DNA of 43,408 bases, from IMG/VR virus record IMGVR_UViG_3300027985_000453, positions 1 through 43,408 of that record; one strand, 5' to 3'. The notes beneath the pieces are model-generated. The model did not search any database, was not told the origin of the DNA, and saw only the letters and a program-made list of their open reading frames with translations. The translations under genes were made by a program, and so were the position numbers. How positions within the stretch are numbered: the first letter of the stretch is position 1; every line of letters begins with the position of its first letter. Of this stretch, positions 16,886 through 22,797 are shown one piece after another. The DNA comes from a virus.

Positions 16886-16940
16886 GTATTTACGCAACGC
16901 CTGAATAATATCAGGCGTCTGGGACTACTATCGTATGTTA
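16886..16940 (-). repeat. Array-end element, copy 1 (hairpin)
   Basis: Read on the minus strand, the stop codon region of the last cassette gene is followed by TAACATACGATAGTAGTC, a short variable stretch, the hairpin CGCCTGA-TATTAT-TCAGGCG (16917-16898), then TGCGTAAATAC. The same order is found at 35574-35639 after the last cassette of the plus-strand array. No U-tract follows the stem. It may be the fixed end of the site into which cassettes were inserted. Confidence 0.75.
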
Positions 16941-17138
16941 GATTTTCACCAGCCTTTCGTAGGCGGCCGGCTCTTCGTCTTGCAGCCACACAAGCACATT
17001 GATCAGCCTCTGTGCTGCTTTGTCCGGCTCCCGTTCGCCTCGCTCCCACTTGGTCCACGTCTGCCGGTGGACTCCGCACGCCTGGGCCATCTCCGCGATG
17101 GAGAGGCCCAGCTTTTGCCGGGCCTCTTGCGGTGTCAT
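16938..17138 (-). CDS. Small HTH regulator, Aca-like (66 aa)
   Basis: A compact helix-turn-helix protein starting MTPQEARQKLGLSIAEMAQA with the recognition region VHRQTWTKWERGEREPDKAA and ending AAYERLVKI. It overlaps the upstream small gene by 4 bases (ATGA). Its stop TAA lies in the inverse core site ATCTAAC (16943-16937) of the cassette. It is about 65 percent identical by eye to the HTH protein at 32919-33119. Both follow an unknown small gene and a promoter whose -10 overlaps a palindrome of nearly the same sequence. It probably represses its own operon. Confidence 0.85.
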   Translation of the reverse strand: MTPQEARQKLGLSIAEMAQACGVHRQTWTKWERGEREPDKAAQRLINVLVWLQDEEPAAYERLVKI

Positions 17139-17305
17139 TCGACTTCTACCGCCTCCAGCTCGCTCGGTTGCTCAAGCCGCTTTTCCATCTCTTGTTCTGA
17201 CTCATACCCTGCATCCTGTGCGCAGAGGTCGCGTGCCGCTTGCTCGCTGTCCGCCTCATAGATCCCAAACACCGTTCCGTTTGCGCTGACTTCGTACTTT
17301 GACAT
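17135..17305 (-). CDS. 56-aa acidic protein upstream of an Aca-like regulator; candidate anti-CRISPR slot
   Basis: The ATG at 17305 follows GAGGAAG. The protein starts MSKYEVSANGTVFGIYEADS and ends in an acidic tail (SELEAVEVE), with a net negative charge. The N-terminal part (VSANGTVFGIYEADSEQAA then RDLCAQDAGYES) reads like a small alpha/beta fold. It is the first gene of a two-gene cassette under a palindrome-controlled promoter. No family is recognised. The anti-CRISPR idea rests wholly on this architecture. Confidence 0.8.
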   Translation of the reverse strand: MSKYEVSANGTVFGIYEADSEQAARDLCAQDAGYESEQEMEKRLEQPSELEAVEVE

Positions 17306-17350
17306 TTTTACTTCCTCTCTGGGGGTCGGCGGTTGCCTTCCTTGATTCTT

Positions 17351-17378
17351 AGTATATACCCACTGGGTATGATTGCAA
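17351..17378 (-). promoter_or_regulatory. Cassette promoter with palindromic operator
   Basis: On the minus strand TTGCAA (17378-17373), 16-base spacer, TATACT (17356-17351). A perfect 15-bp palindrome, ATACCCA-N-TGGGTAT, occupies 17370-17356 and touches the -10. The leader after it (ATCAAGGAAGGCA, then CCGACC) is nearly the same as that of the cassette promoter at 32556. The adjacent HTH protein is the obvious ligand. Confidence 0.8.
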
Positions 17379-17405
17379 GCCTTTTTTTGAGATCGGAGCA
17401 AAAAA

Positions 17406-17467
17406 ATCTAACACCAGTTTCCAGCGGACGCGCCAAATGCGCGCGCCGCTGAAACTCGCCGTTAGGC
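17406..17467 (-). other. attC: Integron attC site (62 bp), minus-strand array
   Basis: On the minus strand it begins with the inverse core GCCTAAC, which contains the stop codon of the preceding gene, and ends with the core GTTAGAT. The inside folds into an imperfect hairpin (AGTTTC with GAAACT, then GCGG with CCGC and GCGC with GCGC). The next cassette begins TTAGAT and ends in ATCTAAC, its exact complement, as in integron cassettes. Confidence 0.8.
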
Positions 17468-17716
17468 GCTCAAGGCCAAAGCGGCTTTGTGCTCAATTAC
17501 ACGATGGTCTTTGTCGCGCATCATCTGTTTTCCGTCCGCCAAGTTAATAATCACCACGCCGCTCTTTTCAGGTGAGTCAGCAACCATGTAGAATGCGTCC
17601 TCTTTTAAAGCCTCATCGAAAGAGAGGTGGGCAAAGCGAAAAACCGCTCCACAGGCTAGGTTGCCAAGGCTTACGGTAGGCTCTTGGTTATTAGGCTGTG
17701 CTTTTGTCAGTTTCAT
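17462..17716 (-). CDS. 84-aa cassette protein, small beta-rich fold
   Basis: The start is ATG 17716 (MKLTKAQPNNQEPTVSLGNL); a TTG four codons upstream is also open. Features are GNLACGAVFRFAH, AFYMVADSPEKSGVVIINLA, DGKQMMRDKDHRVIEHK. This resembles a widespread small phage/cassette family with the order Leu-x-x-Gly-x-x-Phe-Arg-Phe, a strand with Tyr-Met-Val, a strand with Val-Val-x-x-Asn-Leu, and a Gly turn. No function is known to me. It fills the first cassette of the minus array; its stop is in the attC inverse core. Confidence 0.8.
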   Translation of the reverse strand: MKLTKAQPNNQEPTVSLGNLACGAVFRFAHLSFDEALKEDAFYMVADSPEKSGVVIINLADGKQMMRDKDHRVIEHKAALALSA

Positions 17717-17738
17717 CGATTTATCCAAGCGCCGTAGC

Positions 17739-17745
17739 GCATAAC
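17739..17745 (-). other. Core site at the 5' end of the minus-strand cassette array
   Basis: GTTATGC on the minus strand (17745-17739). The first cassette would begin TTATGC here; its inverse core at the other end (GCCTAAC) differs from the expected complement by one base. Upstream, 17746-17810 contains two short inverted repeats (GGAG with CTCC, and GTGAT with ATCAC) but no complete attC or attI that I can define. Confidence 0.5.
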
Positions 17746-17810
17746 AATTAATTAAACTGGAGCCGGTAGACTCCGCGTTTTTAAATCCGGATGTGATAAT
17801 GGAACCATCA

Positions 17811-18176
17811 TCACGCTCCTATACCCATAATCTCGCGCACGCCATCCACGACCGACACGAGCTTCATCTCGCCCGTCGTCCCGTGTCGGTAGTTTCGCAT
17901 ATCGCGCGCCGCCTGCTCGCAGCGCATCAGACCATCCGCACGCCCGTTTCTGTCGCGGATGATCCACATGTTACCGCCTGGACAGGCGTTCGCTGAGGCT
18001 AATGCGAGGTGCTGCTGTGCAGTAGCGGCGTCTGCTGCGGACTCTTCAGCCAACCGCTGAGCGTACATCAGCGCTACAACGATGCGACCGAAAGCCGCGC
18101 GTACTTCGTCATCGCCTACGAAATCAATAAGCGCCGACTGCACTTCGTCGATGTCAATTTCAAGCCTGTCGCTCAC
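17811..18176 (-). CDS. Hypothetical early protein (121 aa)
   Basis: The start is GTG 18176 with GGGAG six bases upstream. The protein begins MSDRLEIDIDEVQSALIDFV, has an Ala-rich central helix (QRLAEESAADAATAQQHLAL) and a C-terminal part with GNMWIIRDRNGRADGLMRCE. It is the last backbone gene of the leftward early operon, next to the minus-strand cassette array. I recognise no family. Confidence 0.7.
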   Translation of the reverse strand: MSDRLEIDIDEVQSALIDFVGDDEVRAAFGRIVVALMYAQRLAEESAADAATAQQHLALASANACPGGNMWIIRDRNGRADGLMRCEQAARDMRNYRHGTTGEMKLVSVVDGVREIMGIGA

Positions 18177-18229
18177 TCAATCTCCCTCCACTTGCACCCA
18201 GTACATTTTTGATCGGTGGCGCGCGGAGC

Positions 18230-18436
18230 TCATGCAGCGATCCTCCTATCTGCCCACCTCGATGCCACCCAGGCGAGCGTCATTGCAACCGCCTCGCGCC
18301 ATGCGTTATGTGATATCCCGGCAATGCGGGCGCACTCCCGATCGCTAAACTTCGATAAGCTTTGGTTGTTGTTCAGGTACCGCACCATCACCACCCAGAG
18401 CATATCGTCACCCATGTCTCGCACCGCCCTGTCCAT
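18230..18436 (-). CDS. Small helical protein, possible late antiterminator (68 aa)
   Basis: The sequence MDRAVRDMGDDMLWVVMVRY leads into FSDRECARIAGISHNAWREA and VAMTLAWVASRWADRR. The second part looks like a helix-turn-helix (ARIAGISHNAWREAV). It sits near the end of the early leftward operon, where lambdoid phages keep gene Q, and a pR'-tR' pair lies 1.5 kb downstream. Some Q-type antiterminators have this helix-turn-helix plus Trp-rich tail, but they are longer. No good ribosome site is visible at this ATG; the frame is open a further nine codons upstream without another ATG. Confidence 0.5.
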   Translation of the reverse strand: MDRAVRDMGDDMLWVVMVRYLNNNQSLSKFSDRECARIAGISHNAWREAVAMTLAWVASRWADRRIAA

Positions 18437-18471
18437 GAGCGCATAGTGGGACTCGTCAATCTAAGCCGCCA

Positions 18472-18951
18472 CTACGCCGCCAGATCCATCCCATCAAGCA
18501 GATCCGCATCCGGCGTGATCTCGATCAGCACCGACCCCTTCAGCTGCTCCGCCAATAGGGCCAGCAGGTTATCGTCCGGGTTTCCGATACTGAGCACGAA
18601 GGTCAGCTCCACCTGCATGCGCGGCCGGCACTCGAACTCGAACTTGGCGATCTTGCGCGGGCGGACCGTGTGGCTTCCGAACATAACCACGTCGTGCTGC
18701 CCCTCGAAGAAGGTCTCGGCCTTGGCGGTGGTCATCCCCCAGAAGCGCGGGTTTCCATCCTCGTCGTTTACATCCCAGAAGGCCATCAGCAGGTCCGACT
18801 CGGATTCGCATCCGATGATGGACTGGAGGATAGCGCCGTCGGTCTCCGCCTTCAGCTTCACATCGAGGGCGGTCACCTCCCCTTCAGGCCCCTCCTTGCG
18901 GATGTTGATGTGCAGGATCTCGGCCTCTCCGATCAGTGAAAACAGTTTCAT
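18472..18951 (-). CDS. Hypothetical early protein (159 aa)
   Basis: The ATG at 18951 has GGAG nine bases upstream. Sequence starts MKLFSLIGEAEILHINIRKE and is rich in beta strand, with KLKAETDGAILQSIIGCESE, HTVRPRKIAKFEFECRPRMQ and VELTFVLSIGNPDDNLLALL. It has no Cys pair or nucleotide motif. It lies next to RusA in the replication and recombination block and may be a DNA metabolism accessory. No family is recognised. Confidence 0.7.
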   Translation of the reverse strand: MKLFSLIGEAEILHINIRKEGPEGEVTALDVKLKAETDGAILQSIIGCESESDLLMAFWDVNDEDGNPRFWGMTTAKAETFFEGQHDVVMFGSHTVRPRKIAKFEFECRPRMQVELTFVLSIGNPDDNLLALLAEQLKGSVLIEITPDADLLDGMDLAA

Positions 18952-18976
18952 CTCGGCAATCTCCGGTTGTTGTTCG

Positions 18977-19489
18977 TCACGCCGCCAGATCAGCCTTCCG
19001 GGTCACCTGGGACGGCGCTGCCAGGATCTCCAGTACCTGGATTCGCACCTCCGCCCGCTCCCCGTAGACCTTCCTGGTCCGCAGATCGATCACCTGGGCA
19101 TCGTCCACCCACACCACCCCGTTGAGGGCGTCCTTGGCCGCCTTGGCGAGGTTGTCGGCGTCCGGCTTGCCGGTGTGGCACACCATCCCATCCAGAGCCG
19201 CCTGCTGCTTCCAGGCGGGCCACGAGCGGGATGGGACGAATACCGCCACCACCTCGACCTGCATGGGGCCGGAGAATGGCTTGCGGGTTCCCATCTCGAT
19301 CCGCGCCAGCTGCCTGGCGTCGTTCTCCCAGCTGCGGGTCTTGGCGGGGGTACGGTGGGTGATCACTGCGCGCCCATTCGATCCTGTGACGAAACTACCG
19401 TCTCTCCTGCGAACGACGCTGGCCTGAGCTCGGCCCTTGGCGACGGGCTCGCCGGTGACGATCAGGGTTATCTGATTCCGGGTCTGCAT
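18977..19489 (-). CDS. rusA: RusA-like Holliday junction resolvase (170 aa)
   Basis: The RusA signature is present: KPDADNLAKAAKDALNGVVW followed by VDDAQVIDLRTRKVYGE. The conserved Asp residues (Asp in KPDADN, and the pair in VDDAQV) bind metal. RusA cuts branched DNA made by recombination, which suits a phage with RecT and exonuclease. I prefer ATG 19489, just after the upstream stop; a GTG at 19501 is also possible. Early leftward operon. Confidence 0.9.
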   Translation of the reverse strand: MQTRNQITLIVTGEPVAKGRAQASVVRRRDGSFVTGSNGRAVITHRTPAKTRSWENDARQLARIEMGTRKPFSGPMQVEVVAVFVPSRSWPAWKQQAALDGMVCHTGKPDADNLAKAAKDALNGVVWVDDAQVIDLRTRKVYGERAEVRIQVLEILAAPSQVTRKADLAA

Positions 19490-19490
19490 C

Positions 19491-19804
19491 TCAAAGTCCA
19501 CTGATCACGGTCATCCGGCAGCAGTTCTCGCACTTGGTCCGCACCCGGACATTCAGCTTCTCGTTGATCTCCTTCATCCGGCGTTGGCGTTCCACCACCT
19601 CCCGATCCTGCCTGGCGAACCGTAGCAGCACCTGGATCTGGTCCATCCGCTCTCCGCAGTCGAGGAACTCGACGGTCGCCGGCTTATCATCCAGCTGCAG
19701 GTGGTCGTGTTGCACTTCTGGTTGAAGAAGCGGCGCTCCAGGCGCAGCACCCGGCCGCCATCGTTCTCGCACTTTCCCCCCTGGATGATTCGCAGATCGC
19801 TCAC
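19491..19804 (-). pseudogene. Frameshifted zinc-ribbon protein of the replication operon
   Basis: Reading from GTG 19804 (GTGA overlap with the loader gene stop) gives SDLRIIQGGKCENDGGRVLR and then RRFFNQKCN, after which sense is lost. In the next frame a coherent tail continues: HDHLQLDDKPATVEFLDCGE, RMDQIQVLLRFARQDREVVE and RTKCENCCRMTVISGL. One missing C near 19705-19712 would join them into a ~104-residue Cys-pair protein. A family of small phage proteins has this layout (Cys pair, LDxxxxTVECxxCG, helix). It is either a real frameshift or a single-base sequencing error. Confidence 0.65.
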
Positions 19805-20559
19805 GCCGCCCCCCTCACCACACTCATCCGCCGGTAGCTCTCCCAGTCGAACGGGACCACCGGGGCGCCGCCCTCGATGATACGATCCCACACCCGCTCC
19901 CCGAGGTAGCGCTGCATCTCCGGCACCGTCAGGTTGCCGATCAGGATCGTCGGACGCAGCCCGTTGTAGCGGGCGTTGAGCACGTCGAAGACCATCGCCT
20001 TGCGCTTCTCCTCGTCCCCGATCGCCACCCCAACCTCGTCCAGCACTAGCAGGTCCGGGGCGATGAACGAGCGGAATGCCTGCTCCTCGGTCTGCTCGGC
20101 ACCGTGCGAGTAGGTCGCCCGGATCGCCCGCAGCATCTCCGACACCGAGACAAAGACCCCGGTGTGGCCTGCCTGCATCACCTGCTGCAGCACCGAGATC
20201 GCGAGGTGGGTCTTGCCGGTCCCCGGGGCGCCGGTCAGCACAAGGTTCACCCCCTGCTCGCGCAACCTGGCCCAGCCATCACCGTACCGCCGGCAGGCTT
20301 GCAGCGCGGTCTGCTGCTGCTGGGTCCTGGCCTGATACCCGGCGAAGGACTTGCCGACAAACCGCGGGGGGACCCCTGCCCGCTTGAGGGCCTTCTCCAC
20401 CGCCGCCTGCTGGGTCGCCGCCTTGGCATCCGCGAGATCCTGCCGCGCCTTGCGGTCCGCCTCGGCAACCTGGGCCTGGAACTCCTCAGTGGTCAGCGAG
20501 GATTCCGAGCGTTGCGCCAGCTTGGTAATCCTTTCCTCCAAATTCGCCGCCTGCTTCAT
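19801..20559 (-). CDS. DnaC-like helicase loader ATPase (252 aa)
   Basis: The likely start is ATG 20559 (MKQAANLEERITKLAQRSES) with GAGG upstream; the frame is open further upstream inside the preceding gene. Walker A is GAPGTGKTH, Walker B DLLVLDEVGV, sensor 1 PTILIGNLT. These are those of the IstB/DnaC group, which loads the host replicative helicase. It overlaps the initiator gene by 74 bases and follows it in the operon, the lambda O-P arrangement in function. Confidence 0.9.
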   Translation of the reverse strand: MKQAANLEERITKLAQRSESSLTTEEFQAQVAEADRKARQDLADAKAATQQAAVEKALKRAGVPPRFVGKSFAGYQARTQQQQTALQACRRYGDGWARLREQGVNLVLTGAPGTGKTHLAISVLQQVMQAGHTGVFVSVSEMLRAIRATYSHGAEQTEEQAFRSFIAPDLLVLDEVGVAIGDEEKRKAMVFDVLNARYNGLRPTILIGNLTVPEMQRYLGERVWDRIIEGGAPVVPFDWESYRRMSVVRGAA

Positions 20560-21370
20560 CGTGTCTACCTCGTGTCGTGGGTTTCGGTCGTCTGCCGTCG
20601 GTTGCGCCCCCGGGGGGGCTCCTTCGGAACGCCTTCTCGTTCGCCAGCCACTTTCGGAACTCGGCATCCCAGTTCGCCGACAGGGTCCCCTTCGCCTCGT
20701 GGTGGGCTGCGAACTGCAGCAGGCAGTCGTCTGGGGGTGGCAGGCCGTGGGCCTTGGCGTAGTCGCGGTGGGTCTTGGTCACGGCGAAGTCGGTGGGGAT
20801 CTTGGCCCGCACCGAACCGTCCGGCGCGGTCACCGTCCCCGGTGGCGGTTCGTCCTCACGCGCGGTGTGTGAGAGAGAGAAATTCTTCTCTGTATCTGTT
20901 CTGTTCTGGGGCGTTGCCTCGCGTTGCATCGTCGTTGCAGTGCGTTGCATTGGCGTTGCATCGCGTTGCGCCACCTCGGCAATCTCCTCAACCTCCTGTT
21001 TCTCCTCGCGTTTCCTCCCACGGCACTTGCGGGACCGCTCTGTTGATGTCATCGACCCCGGGTTCACCGCATCCTCCCTCCCGGGCTGCCGCCGCTCCCA
21101 CCCGGTTAGGCGGTCGTCCTCGATCAGGCCCCGGTCGACCATCGCTTCGAGCACGGCCTGAACGGTCTCCGCCTCCACCCGCAGGCTCCAGGCGATCTCC
21201 TCGGCCTGGATACCGGAGATCTCCCCCCGGTCGTCCGCCTGGGAGGCGTTCTCCAGGAGCACCGCCCAGATCGCGATCACCTCGGGGAGGGAGCAGCCGG
21301 CCCGCATCGAGACGACTCCGAACTTCGGGTCGGTCGCCGTGCCGTGCCACCATCTGAACCAGTCGGTCAT
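20486..21370 (-). CDS. Replication initiator, O-like (294 aa)
   Basis: The ATG at 21370 has AGGAG before it. The N-terminal domain (MTDWFRWWHGTATDPKFGVV to residue ~95) looks like the winged-helix DNA-binding domain of phage replisome organisers, including SLPEVIAIWAVLLENAS and VQAVLEAMVDRGLIEDD. A low-complexity linker with DATPMQRTATTMQREATPQN follows, encoded by the iterons. The C-terminal domain (YAKAHGLPPPDD, FAAHHEAKGTLSANWDAEFR) is like DnaT/primosome domains. It should bind the iterons and recruit the loader. Confidence 0.8.
   Translation of the reverse strand: MTDWFRWWHGTATDPKFGVVSMRAGCSLPEVIAIWAVLLENASQADDRGEISGIQAEEIAWSLRVEAETVQAVLEAMVDRGLIEDDRLTGWERRQPGREDAVNPGSMTSTERSRKCRGRKREEKQEVEEIAEVAQRDATPMQRTATTMQREATPQNRTDTEKNFSLSHTAREDEPPPGTVTAPDGSVRAKIPTDFAVTKTHRDYAKAHGLPPPDDCLLQFAAHHEAKGTLSANWDAEFRKWLANEKAFRRSPPGGATDGRRPKPTTRGRHDEAGGEFGGKDYQAGATLGILADH
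20911..20973. other. ori: Candidate replication origin: CGTTGCA iterons within the initiator gene
   Basis: Six copies of a CGTTGC(A/C/G) unit recur every 10-11 bases (starting near 20912, 20922, 20933, 20943, 20954 and 20964). The spacing is one DNA turn. They encode the Gln/Arg/Thr-rich linker of the initiator. Lambda has its iterons inside gene O in the same way. The AT-richer stretch at 20870-20910 could be the unwinding region. Confidence 0.7.
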
Positions 21371-21389
21371 GTTGCAGCTCCTGCGCCGC

Positions 21390-21605
21390 CTAATCCTGCT
21401 CCACGAGCATCCGGCTGATCTTCGCCAGCCACCTATGGGTGATGCGGATCTTCGATCCGAAATATGGCTGCAGCTTTATGTACATCACCTCCACATGTTT
21501 GCGGGCACATGCCCCGGTCACCCCGCTGATCGTTTGCAGCGCATAGGCCGCCGCAAGCCTGCTAATCTGCGCAACGAATGTTATGAATGCTGTGTCGTGT
21601 ATCAT
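21390..21605 (-). CDS. Hypothetical early protein (71 aa)
   Basis: The start is ATG 21605 with GAGGAGGGCGGC before it. The product begins MIHDTAFITFVAQISRLAAA and continues YALQTISGVTGACARKHVEV, a largely helical protein with a basic C-terminal half (GSKIRITHRWLAKISRMLVE). Its fit between neighbours supports a real gene. Function unknown. Confidence 0.65.
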   Translation of the reverse strand: MIHDTAFITFVAQISRLAAAYALQTISGVTGACARKHVEVMYIKLQPYFGSKIRITHRWLAKISRMLVEQD

Positions 21606-21616
21606 GCCGCCCTCCT

Positions 21617-21862
21617 CTACTCCCCAAGCTCCCGCTCCACCCGCACCATCCCCACATCTGTCAGCAGCCAGTCGCGGTAGGCGTCTACCCCTCGCTGCCA
21701 CTCTGCCACCCAGGACGGATCGCGGTGCCCGAAGCTCCAATTCGGTGGGGTAGGGCGCACCATGGTGGTGATCCCGTAGCCAGCCTCGGACGCGGCCCAG
21801 TACCCTTGGATGAAGGGGGCGGCGCCGGGGGCCTGCTCAGGCTGTGGGGTGGTACGCGACAT
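21617..21862 (-). CDS. Hypothetical early protein (81 aa)
   Basis: It begins MSRTTPQPEQAPGAAPFIQG and carries RPTPPNWSFGHRDPSWVAEW followed by QRGVDAYRDWLLTDVG. The Pro-Pro-x-Trp and Asp-Pro-x-Trp turns are distinctive but I do not know a family. The ATG at 21862 is two bases past the SSB stop. It is part of the early operon between SSB and the initiator. Confidence 0.65.
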   Translation of the reverse strand: MSRTTPQPEQAPGAAPFIQGYWAASEAGYGITTMVRPTPPNWSFGHRDPSWVAEWQRGVDAYRDWLLTDVGMVRVERELGE

Positions 21863-21864
21863 GG

Positions 21865-22338
21865 TCAGAACGGGATTTCGTCATCGAAGTCGCCACCAGC
21901 GTCCATCGGTGGCTGGTTATTTGACTGGTGACCACCAGCCTGCCGAGAACCGCTGTCACCACGCGGGCTGTTTCCTTGACCGTTGTTTGATTCGCCGCCA
22001 TTGATGTCCAGCATCTGCATCTCGCTCGCGACGATCTCGGTGGTCCATCGATCCTGACCGTCCTGACCCTGCCACTTACGGGTGCGCAGGCTCCCCTCGA
22101 CGTAGATCTTGGAGCCCTTCTTCACGTACTCGCCGACGATCTCCGCCAGGCGGTTGAAAAAAACCACACGGTGCCATTCCGTCCGTTCCTGGGGCTCGCC
22201 GGTGTTCTTGTCCTTCCAGCTTTCGCTGGTCGCGATGCTAACATTTGCAACCGCCCCGCCACTCGGCGGGTAGCGCACCTCAGGATCGGCCCCAATGTGG
22301 CCGATCAGTAGTACCTTGTTGACGCCGCGCTGAGCCAT
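21865..22338 (-). CDS. ssb: Single-stranded DNA-binding protein (157 aa)
   Basis: A standard bacterial-type SSB. The OB fold covers residues 1-110 ([60 protein letters not shown]). A Gly/Asn/Gln-rich linker leads to the acidic tip DFDDEIPF, which docks host partners. It protects single strands at the fork and supports RecT annealing. Confidence 0.96.
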   Translation of the reverse strand: MAQRGVNKVLLIGHIGADPEVRYPPSGGAVANVSIATSESWKDKNTGEPQERTEWHRVVFFNRLAEIVGEYVKKGSKIYVEGSLRTRKWQGQDGQDRWTTEIVASEMQMLDINGGESNNGQGNSPRGDSGSRQAGGHQSNNQPPMDAGGDFDDEIPF

Positions 22339-22412
22339 TTGGTTATTGCCCTACTTGTAACACGGCGTTGCAGCGTGGATATACACATAATGCAGCCATG
22401 GAAACAAAATCT

Positions 22413-22439
22413 AAAAAAAGCCCTTGGTGAGGCCCAGGG
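22413..22439 (-). terminator. Probable terminator after the Cro-like gene
   Basis: On the minus strand, CCCTGGG (22439-22433) pairs with CCAAGGG (22427-22421) with one mismatch, and seven U residues follow (22419-22413). It lies between the Cro-like gene and SSB. It could be a tL1/tR1-like site that separates regulator from replication genes. Confidence 0.55.
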
Positions 22440-22508
22440 GGATCGAAAACCCAGCCGTGATGGTGCACAACACGTTGCCTGGGGTGGAGGAGATGGTTGT
22501 GGATGGCA

Positions 22509-22721
22509 TCAGGCGGCCTGCTGCGGTGTGGCTTCAGCGGACAGAGGAAACTCTGAATCAACGCTTATCCGACCGGTGCGGATTGCTGCACCTACCACTT
22601 CATCCGCAGTTCGCTGAGGAAGGTCTTCAGGCCACTGGTAAATAGCATGCCTGGAGATGCCGAGGGCATCAGCCAGCTTCTTTGTGCTTCCGAAGAAGTT
22701 TATGGCGGTTGTCTTTTTCAT
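22509..22721 (-). CDS. Cro-like regulator (70 aa)
   Basis: The protein starts MKKTTAINFFGSTKKLADAL and continues GISRHAIYQWPEDLPQRTAD, a helix-turn-helix of the Cro/YdaS type. The promoter -10 ends only seven bases before the ATG and no ribosome site precedes it, so the mRNA should be leaderless or nearly so. Its likely operator is the GTAAG-N4-CTTAC inverted repeat found in its own promoter and in the rightward promoter at 26886. It is the only backbone phage regulator of this kind I find; no CI-type repressor is present. Confidence 0.85.
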   Translation of the reverse strand: MKKTTAINFFGSTKKLADALGISRHAIYQWPEDLPQRTADEVVGAAIRTGRISVDSEFPLSAEATPQQAA

Positions 22722-22728
22722 GCCACGA

Positions 22729-22757
22729 ATAGTAAGCCAACTTACCGCCTATGTCAA
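22729..22757 (-). promoter_or_regulatory. Leftward early promoter with Cro operator
   Basis: On the minus strand TTGACA (22757-22752), 17-base spacer, TACTAT (22734-22729), close to consensus. The inverted repeat GTAAG-TTGG-CTTAC (22745-22732) covers the -10 and part of the spacer. The same spacing and the same repeat occur in the rightward promoter at 26886-26914. Confidence 0.85.
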
Positions 22758-22797
22758 TACCCTTACCGATTACGCGTGGCGTGGCTGGTAATCCGTT

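Noticed and set aside
20911-20973. Short regular repeats taken at first for a CRISPR-like array
   Set aside because: Units are only 7-8 bases every 10-11 bases, within a coding linker. They fit origin iterons, not CRISPR repeats.
22343-22561. 72-aa minus-strand frame between SSB and the Cro-like gene
   Set aside because: It overlaps the Cro-like gene end and the terminator and has no start signal or coherent sequence.
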